Source of the DNA: an uncultured Propionibacteriaceae bacterium
GTDB taxonomy: Bacteria; Actinomycetota; Actinomycetes; Propionibacteriales; Propionibacteriaceae
Direction of reading: 5' to 3'
Assembly (NCBI GenBank): GCA_937859105.1
Contig: CALMAD010000102.1
Coordinates: 1 to 6,359, forward strand
Length of the DNA: 6,359 nt
This document shows positions 1-6,359 of the stretch, piece by piece (position 1 is the first letter of the stretch; the number at the start of each line of letters is the position of its first letter). A program made the translations under genes and the position numbers. The notes beneath the pieces are model-generated. The model did no database searches. It worked only from the letters and a program-made list of their open reading frames with translations, and was not told the DNA's origin.

Positions 1-737
1 TGCTCGCCCGGAACCTGCGCCTGCCCCTGCGACGCCCCCGCGCCGCAGCGCGCGCCGCGCTGATCGGGGCCGCGCGCCCGCTGGACGCCGGCCTGGCCGA
101 CATCACGTTCGGCGATGGACTCCGCGGGCGCGACTGCTTCCTGGTCGTCGCGGGCCTGGGCCGGGACGCCGAGGCGATCGCGCGGACGTCCCCGCGGCTC
201 AAGCGGCGCCTCGGGTGGCTGGCGTACCTGCGCGTCGGGGCCTCGCTGATGGGGCGTCCCCCGATCGCGATGGACGTGATCGCCGCGGACGCCGGCCCGC
301 GCCGGCCGGCCGGGCGCGCGGAGCCCGGGCGCGAGAAGTCAGCGCCTCTGGAGCACCCCTGCCGGATCGACGCCTGGACGGTGCTGGTCGGCAACTGCCC
401 GCGCCTCCCGGCCGGCATCGCGATCTTCCCGGACGCCCGCCCCGACGACGGCGTGCTCGACACCCTCGTCGCCGCCCCGCGCGGCCTGGCCGACTGGGCG
501 CGGGTCGCGTCGGCCGGGCTGGGGTGGCCCGGCGGCGTCCGGGCGCTGCGCTACGGGCGCGCGAGCGCCGTCACGCGCCGCCCCGACCGGCCGCGGGCGC
601 TGCAACTGGACGGCGACGTGGTCGCCGGCGTGGCCGAGGTCACGCTGCGCGTGCAGCCGGACGCCCTCCTCGTGCGCCGCCCGGCCGCCGCGCCGCGCGT
701 CAGTGGACGACGATCTCGACCCGCTGGAACTCCTTGA
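1..737 (+). CDS. Diacylglycerol kinase catalytic-domain family lipid kinase (3' part; 5' end outside the window)
   Basis: Enzymes of this family (DgkB/YegS type) use ATP to phosphorylate diacylglycerol or related lipids at the inner face of the membrane. The frame is open from base 3 and gives 244 residues ending in TGA at 735-737. The first residues (LARNLRLPL) match the end of the family motif GTxNxxARxL, so the N-terminal nucleotide-binding part with GGDGT lies just outside the window. Further matches are GLGRDAEA (residues 51-58, the usual GxDA element), KRRLGWLAYL (67-76), VLVGNCPRLPAG, then PDARPDDGVLDTLV, and a late LDGD. Between VIAADAG and the VLVGN strand lies an Arg/Pro-rich linker that looks longer than usual. 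The family match ends near LLVRRP (about base 687), so the last 15 or so residues are probably an unconserved tail. The gene converges on guaB3 and overlaps its 3' end by 38 bp. The family is clear; the exact substrate is not. Confidence 0.88.
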   Translation, partial: LARNLRLPLRRPRAAARAALIGAARPLDAGLADITFGDGLRGRDCFLVVAGLGRDAEAIARTSPRLKRRLGWLAYLRVGASLMGRPPIAMDVIAADAGPRRPAGRAEPGREKSAPLEHPCRIDAWTVLVGNCPRLPAGIAIFPDARPDDGVLDTLVAAPRGLADWARVASAGLGWPGGVRALRYGRASAVTRRPDRPRALQLDGDVVAGVAEVTLRVQPDALLVRRPAAAPRVSGRRSRPAGTP

Positions 738-1803
738 CCTCGGTGTACCCGCACGTCGCGAGCGCCTTGCGCAGCGCGCCGACGAGGTTCATCGTGCCGT
801 CGGGGGTGTGCGACGGCCCGAACATGATCTCCTCCAGCGAGCCGACCGGGCCGAACGTGGCCCGCTCGCCGCGGGGCAGCCGCGGGTGCCACGCCTCGGG
901 CCCCCAGTGGTAGCCGTGGCCCGGCGCCTCCGCGGCCCGCGCCAGCGGCGTGGCGACCATCGCCGCGTCCGCGCCGCAGGCGATCGCCTTCGCGATGTCG
1001 CCGGAGCGGCCCAGGCCGCCGTCGGCGATCACGTGCACGTACCGGCCGCCCGACTCGTCGAGGTAGTCGCGCCGGGCGGCGGCCACGTCGGCCACCGCCG
1101 ACGCCATCGGCACCTCGACGCCCAGGACGTTGCGCGTCTTGCGCGTCGCGGCGCCGCCGAAGCCGACCAGGACGCCGGCCGCGCCGGTCCGCATCAGGTG
1201 CAGCGCGGCCTGGTAGGTCGCGCAGCCGCCGACGATGACGGGCACGTCGAGGGAGTAGATGAAGTCCTTGAGGTTCAGCGGCTCCTCGCTGGTGGAGACG
1301 TGCTCCGCCGACACGGTCGTGCCGCGGATCACGAAGAAGTCGACGCCCGCCTTCTCGACGACGGGCGCGAACTCGCGCGTCCGCTGCGGCGACAGCGCGC
1401 CGGCGACCGGGACGCCGGCGTCCCTGATCTGCTTCATGCGCTCGGTGATGAGCTCGGCCTGGATGGGCGCCGAGTAGATCTCCTGCATGCGCCGCGTGGC
1501 GGTCGCCGGGTCGTCGAGGTCGGCGAGCTCGGCCAGCAGCGGCTCGGGATCCTCGTAACGGGTCCACACGCCCTCAAGGTTCAACACCGCGAGCCCGCCC
1601 ATCTTGCCGAACGCGATGGCAGTGGCCGGCGACATCACCGAATCCATCGGCGCGGCGAGCAGCGGGAAGTCGAAGGTGAGCGCGTCGATCGTCCAGTCCA
1701 GGCTCACGTCCGTGGGCGTCCGGGTGCGCCGCGTCGGGACGATCGCGATGTCGTCGAAGCCGTACACCTGAGTCGCGCGCTTCGCGCGGCCGATCTCGAT
1801 CAC
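700..1803 (-). CDS. guaB3: GuaB3 family IMP dehydrogenase-related protein (no CBS domains, catalytic Cys replaced)
   Basis: A TIM-barrel paralogue of IMP dehydrogenase of 367 residues, the usual GuaB3 size. The N-terminus (MIEIGRAKRA, then IVPTRRTRT) matches the family from its first residues and supports the GTG start at 1803-1801; GAGG lies 6 bases upstream. Residues 51-57 (APMDSVM) replace the SAMDTVT of GuaB. There is no CBS insert. Conserved GuaB3 stretches follow: RGTTVSAEHVS (160-170), EPLNLKDFIYSLDVPV (174-189), LHLMRTGAAGV (201-211), the phosphate-binding DGGLGRSGDIAKAIACGADA (261-280) and LVGALRKA near the end. The active-site loop that reads GPGSICTTR in GuaB here reads GGAATRKTR (216-224): Arg221 sits at the catalytic Cys position and Lys222 at the next Thr. 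The flap Arg-Tyr pair (RYFQ) is also missing. Mycobacterial GuaB3, as I remember it, also lacks this Cys. Classical IMP oxidation is therefore unlikely, and the real function is open. It directly follows guaB on the same strand. Confidence 0.93.
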   Translation of the reverse strand: MIEIGRAKRATQVYGFDDIAIVPTRRTRTPTDVSLDWTIDALTFDFPLLAAPMDSVMSPATAIAFGKMGGLAVLNLEGVWTRYEDPEPLLAELADLDDPATATRRMQEIYSAPIQAELITERMKQIRDAGVPVAGALSPQRTREFAPVVEKAGVDFFVIRGTTVSAEHVSTSEEPLNLKDFIYSLDVPVIVGGCATYQAALHLMRTGAAGVLVGFGGAATRKTRNVLGVEVPMASAVADVAAARRDYLDESGGRYVHVIADGGLGRSGDIAKAIACGADAAMVATPLARAAEAPGHGYHWGPEAWHPRLPRGERATFGPVGSLEEIMFGPSHTPDGTMNLVGALRKALATCGYTEVKEFQRVEIVVH

Positions 1804-1850
1804 GCGGCACCTCGCTGGGCCTGGCGTCCGCGACGCTGGAGCAGATTCAT
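1800..1850 (-). CDS. Possible 16-residue small ORF between guaB and guaB3
   Basis: Reads MNLLQRRGRQAQRGAA from ATG at 1850-1848 to TGA at 1802-1800. An AGGAG at 1863-1859, overlapping the guaB stop codon, lies 8 bases before the ATG, which is good ribosome-binding geometry. The TGA overlaps the GTG start of guaB3 (GTGA), a typical translational-coupling arrangement. The peptide is basic (five Arg), has no membrane segment and matches nothing I recognise. It may be a coupling leader that carries ribosomes from guaB to guaB3, a real small protein, or a chance ORF: short open frames are common at this GC content. No frame joins it to GuaB3, so it is not an N-terminal extension of that protein. 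Confidence 0.3.
   Translation of the reverse strand: MNLLQRRGRQAQRGAA
1810..1813 (-). promoter_or_regulatory. Ribosome binding site of guaB3
   Basis: On the - strand, GAGG at 1813-1810 is followed by six bases and the GTG at 1803. No in-frame ATG or GTG lies between the guaB stop and this GTG, and the protein matches its family from this residue on. Together these fix the start at a GTG codon. The site lies within the possible 16-codon ORF, so ribosomes translating that ORF would pass over it. Confidence 0.6.
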
Positions 1851-1861
1851 CGGCGATTCTC

Positions 1862-4319
<2,458 letters not shown>

Positions 4320-4325
4320 GCCTCC

Positions 4326-4331
4326 ACTGTA
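4326..4331 (-). promoter_or_regulatory. Possible -10 element for a leaderless SDR-gene transcript
   Basis: TACAGT (TANNNT) ends six bases before the ATG at 4319. Transcription starting about 7 bases after the hexamer would begin at the A of the ATG, the arrangement of leaderless actinobacterial genes. This would explain the lack of a usable Shine-Dalgarno. No clear -35 sequence is visible. Confidence 0.35.
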
Positions 4332-4391
4332 GGAACGCGCGCCCGCGCTGTCGTGCCGGTGTCATGGGTTGCCACGGCTCCCCCACGACCG

Positions 4392-4419
4392 GACGCCGGC
4401 GCGTCAGCGGGCCGGCGTC
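4392..4419 (-). terminator. GC-rich hairpin enclosing the stop codon of the mannosyltransferase gene
   Basis: GACGCCGGC and GCCGGCGTC form a perfect 9-bp inverted repeat (4392-4400 with 4411-4419). The TGA of the membrane protein gene (4406-4404) lies in the 10-base loop, inside which two more pairs could form. There is no T-rich tract after it, which is common for high-GC terminators. It could end or slow transcription of the upstream gene, or pause ribosomes at termination. It separates that gene from the SDR gene, in line with a separate promoter there. Confidence 0.4.
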
Positions 4420-5774
4420 GAGTGCCAGACGACGGTCTGGATGGCGTTCCAGACGAGGAAGAGCATCACGAAGCACGCGAGCCACGTGGTCTGGCGGCGG
4501 GTCAGCCGGCCGAGGCCCAGCAGGGCGACGCTCCACGGCACGTACCACGGGTGCAGCGACTGCCCCAGCACCGCGAGCGCGAGCGAGCCCCAGCCGACCG
4601 CGTGGATCGGCCGGTCGCTCCAGCGGATCACGATCACGGCGAGCGCGACCAGCAGCGTCAGGTTGGAGGTGAGCCCGACCGCCAGCCGCGCCATGGTCGG
4701 GTCCCCGCCGAGCACGGAGGCGAGGAAGCTCGCGAGATCGCCCAGCAGCGCGAACGGGGCGACCGTGCCGGCGCTGCCCATGAGGCTCAGCCACTTCGTC
4801 CAGCCCAGGCCCAGCCCGGACGCCCACGTGACGGCCGCGAACGTGGCGAGCGTCACGGCGGTGACGCCGGCCGTCCGGACGCCGAGCAGCACGACGCGCC
4901 GCACCGGCGGCGTCCGCTGCAACTGGGCGACGATCGGCAGCCCGGCGACCGCGATGACCGTCAGGCCGCCCTGCTGCTTGAGCGCCATGGCCAGCCCGGC
5001 GAGCGCGGGGCCGAGGCCCCACCGGGCCCACGCGTGCGGCCACCGGACCACCGCGTACACGGCCAGCAGCGACACCCCCGCCATGAGGGCGTCGTTGTGC
5101 GCGCCGCCGATGAAGTGGACGAGCACCAGCGGGTTCAGCAGCCCCCACCACGCGGCGTGCGGGACGCTGCGTCCGAGGAGCCGCGCGATCCGCGTCCCGC
5201 AGAAGCCCAGCAGCGCGACGCCCACGATCGCCGGCAGCCGTAGGGCCGCGACCGAGAGGTAGGCGTGCGCCCCGGTCGCGACGACGACCGCCTCGTTGAC
5301 GAGCATGGTCAGCGGCGGGTAGGCCACGCCGTGGCCCGCCCAGAGCCGGTCGACAAAGGGGGCGAACGGCCCCCCGGCCGCCGTGAGGCCCTCCAGGTAG
5401 GTGTTGTGGCCGACCGAGAGCATGTACCCGGCGTCGGCGTAGAGGATGGCGTCCCCGCTCAGCACCGGCGGCGCGAGCAGCAGCGGCAGCGACCAGATCG
5501 CCACGAGGACGCCGGGGTGGCGGACGCCGCGCCCGCCGCGCGGGTACAGCGCCCACCAGAGCAGGGCGAGGGCGAGGCAGCCGGCGACGATGAGCACGCG
5601 GTTGAGCGGCATCGGCGTGGCCGCGCTGATCGCCTGGACGACCGGGTTCGGCCAGCCGGACGCCGCGAAGCTGAACTCGTTGTGACAGCTCCCCCAGGCG
5701 ATGGCGGCGGTGGCGAGAAATCCCCAGATCGCGGCGGTACGGACGGTCACGGACGGGGGGCTCCACACGCGCAC
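4404..5774 (-). CDS. MptB-like polyprenol-phosphomannose-dependent mannosyltransferase (GT-C membrane protein)
   Basis: A polytopic membrane protein of 456 residues with about 11-13 hydrophobic helices (for example 10-28, 57-75, 88-104, 175-198, 252-280, 293-316, 363-384, 391-422 and 428-449). Features typical of GT-C glycosyltransferases of the MptA/MptB group are Asp108 in the first large outer loop ([18 protein letters not shown], 106-122) followed by HNTYLEG, then YPPLTM (152-157), [18 protein letters not shown] (214-231), ALKQQGG (264-270) and HPWYVPW (408-414). Such enzymes take mannose from polyprenyl-phosphomannose on the outer membrane face to extend alpha-1,6-mannan chains of lipoglycans. 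This protein is shorter than mycobacterial MptB (close to 600 residues), so donor and acceptor are uncertain here. The start is either GTG at 5774 or GTG at 5768; neither has a well-spaced Shine-Dalgarno (AGGA is 3 or 9 bases away). It lies after groEL with a terminator between, and before the SDR gene. Confidence 0.75.
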   Translation of the reverse strand: MRVWSPPSVTVRTAAIWGFLATAAIAWGSCHNEFSFAASGWPNPVVQAISAATPMPLNRVLIVAGCLALALLWWALYPRGGRGVRHPGVLVAIWSLPLLLAPPVLSGDAILYADAGYMLSVGHNTYLEGLTAAGGPFAPFVDRLWAGHGVAYPPLTMLVNEAVVVATGAHAYLSVAALRLPAIVGVALLGFCGTRIARLLGRSVPHAAWWGLLNPLVLVHFIGGAHNDALMAGVSLLAVYAVVRWPHAWARWGLGPALAGLAMALKQQGGLTVIAVAGLPIVAQLQRTPPVRRVVLLGVRTAGVTAVTLATFAAVTWASGLGLGWTKWLSLMGSAGTVAPFALLGDLASFLASVLGGDPTMARLAVGLTSNLTLLVALAVIVIRWSDRPIHAVGWGSLALAVLGQSLHPWYVPWSVALLGLGRLTRRQTTWLACFVMLFLVWNAIQTVVWHSTPAR

Positions 5775-5776
5775 CG

Positions 5777-5782
5777 ATCCTA
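5777..5782 (-). promoter_or_regulatory. Possible -10 element for the mannosyltransferase gene
   Basis: TAGGAT (TANNNT) lies between the groEL terminator and the first GTG. A start site about 7 bases downstream would fall near 5770, just before the second GTG (5768), giving an almost leaderless message and favouring that later start. The AGGA inside the same hexamer could instead act as a ribosome site for the GTG at 5768 (9-base spacer). No -35 box is evident. Confidence 0.25.
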
Positions 5783-5804
5783 GGGCACGGCCGGCCCGGA
5801 CGCG

Positions 5805-5840
5805 GAAGCGGACCCGCCCCGGGAAGGGCGGGCCCGCTTC
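5805..5840 (-). terminator. Hairpin terminator downstream of groEL
   Basis: A 15-bp inverted repeat (5805-5819 with 5826-5840) with a 6-base loop begins 24 bases after the groEL stop. The single irregular pair (A5812 with C5833 on the + strand) becomes a G:U wobble in RNA read from the - strand, so the stem is unbroken only in the groEL transcript. No U-tract follows, as is often the case at high GC. Confidence 0.75.
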
Positions 5841-5864
5841 GTTCAGCGTACGGACGGCGCGAGG

Positions 5865-6359
5865 TCAGTGGCTGTGGGCAGCCTCGTCCTCGTCTTCCTC
5901 CGGCTTGTCGACGACGAGCGTCTCGGTGGTGAGCAGCAGCGCCGCGATGGACGCCGCGTTCGCCAGCGCGGAGCGCGTCACCTTCACCGGGTCGATGACG
6001 CCGGCCTCGATGAGGTTGACGTACTCGCCGGTCGCCGCGTTGTAGCCGTTGCCCGGCTCGAGGTCGTTGACGCGGGACACGATGACCTGGCCCGGCTCGC
6101 CGCCGTTCTCGGCGATCCACCGCAGCGGCTCGCTGACCGACTTCGCCACGATCTGGACGCCGGTGCGCTCGTCACCGGTCTTGCCCAGGCCGTCGGCGAG
6201 GCCCTTGGCCGCGTGGATGAGGGCGGAGCCGCCGCCGGCGACGATGCCCTCCTCGATCGCGGCACGCGTCGCGGAGACCGCGTCCTCGATGCGGTGCTTG
6301 GTCTCCTTGAGCTCGACCTCGGTGGCCGCGCCGACCTTGATGACGCAGACGCCGCCGGC
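5865..6359 (-). CDS. groEL: 60 kDa chaperonin GroEL, C-terminal part (5' end outside the window)
   Basis: The last 164 residues of GroEL, the ATP-driven folding chaperonin that forms double seven-membered rings and works with GroES in the cytoplasm. The fragment aligns without gaps to the end of the E. coli protein, its first residue corresponding to about position 373. It opens with [19 protein letters not shown]. The ATPase Asp (E. coli Asp398) is Asp26 in [13 protein letters not shown]; the nucleotide-binding AGGG is at 41-44; GYNAATGEY and the adenine-contacting Asp (E. coli Asp495) in [13 protein letters not shown] (Asp123) are present. It covers the end of the intermediate domain and the C-terminal half of the equatorial domain. 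The tail is short and acidic and ends AAHSH, with no GGM repeats, and so leans towards the His-ended tails of actinobacterial GroEL1-type proteins. A terminator follows 24 bases after the TGA. About 370 residues lie beyond the window edge. Confidence 0.98.
   Translation of the reverse strand, partial: AGGVCVIKVGAATEVELKETKHRIEDAVSATRAAIEEGIVAGGGSALIHAAKGLADGLGKTGDERTGVQIVAKSVSEPLRWIAENGGEPGQVIVSRVNDLEPGNGYNAATGEYVNLIEAGVIDPVKVTRSALANAASIAALLLTTETLVVDKPEEDEDEAAHSH

Noticed and set aside
650..670. A possible terminator for guaB3 (GCTGC/GCAGC with a 4-base loop) inside the lipid-kinase gene.
   Set aside because: The stem is only 5 bp, there is no T-tract, and it lies within coding sequence; chance is the simpler explanation.
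1804..1861. A possible riboswitch or attenuator between guaB and guaB3.
   Set aside because: Only 58 bases, with one 5-bp hairpin (GCGTC/GACGC), too small to call at this GC content.

Overview
The window is a very GC-rich bacterial segment (third codon positions are almost all G or C) that looks chromosomal and housekeeping in character. The protein types point to Actinomycetota: an actinobacterial-style IMP dehydrogenase followed by a GuaB3 paralogue, an MptB-like polyprenol-phosphomannose mannosyltransferase, and GroEL a few genes upstream of guaB. A deep-branching class such as Thermoleophilia is possible, but I cannot fix the taxon from the sequence alone.

Layout. On the + strand, the window opens inside a diacylglycerol kinase-family lipid kinase gene, which ends at 737. 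Everything else is on the - strand, read from right to left: the last 164 codons of groEL (6359-5865), a strong hairpin terminator (5840-5805), an integral-membrane GT-C mannosyltransferase-like gene (5774-4404) whose stop codon lies in the loop of a hairpin, a TIGR01777-type SDR epimerase-like gene (4319-3426), guaB (3388-1862), a possible 16-codon small ORF (1850-1800), and guaB3 (1803-700). The guaB3 and lipid-kinase genes converge and share 38 bp.

Function. guaB encodes a complete IMP dehydrogenase (IMP to XMP, the committed step to GTP) with both CBS domains, the catalytic Cys loop and the Arg-Tyr flap pair. guaB3 encodes the CBS-less paralogue and has Arg where the catalytic Cys should be, so it is probably not a classical IMP dehydrogenase. 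The SDR gene, guaB, the small ORF and guaB3 are closely spaced and could be co-transcribed. The mannosyltransferase-like gene appears to be bracketed by hairpins and may be its own unit.

I see no tRNA, rRNA, CRISPR array, mobile element or convincing riboswitch, and no gene-free stretch above 300 bases; the largest gaps are 90 and 84 bases. I found no obvious new multi-gene system. The points most worth a second look are the Cys-to-Arg change in GuaB3 and the well-placed small ORF coupled to guaB3.
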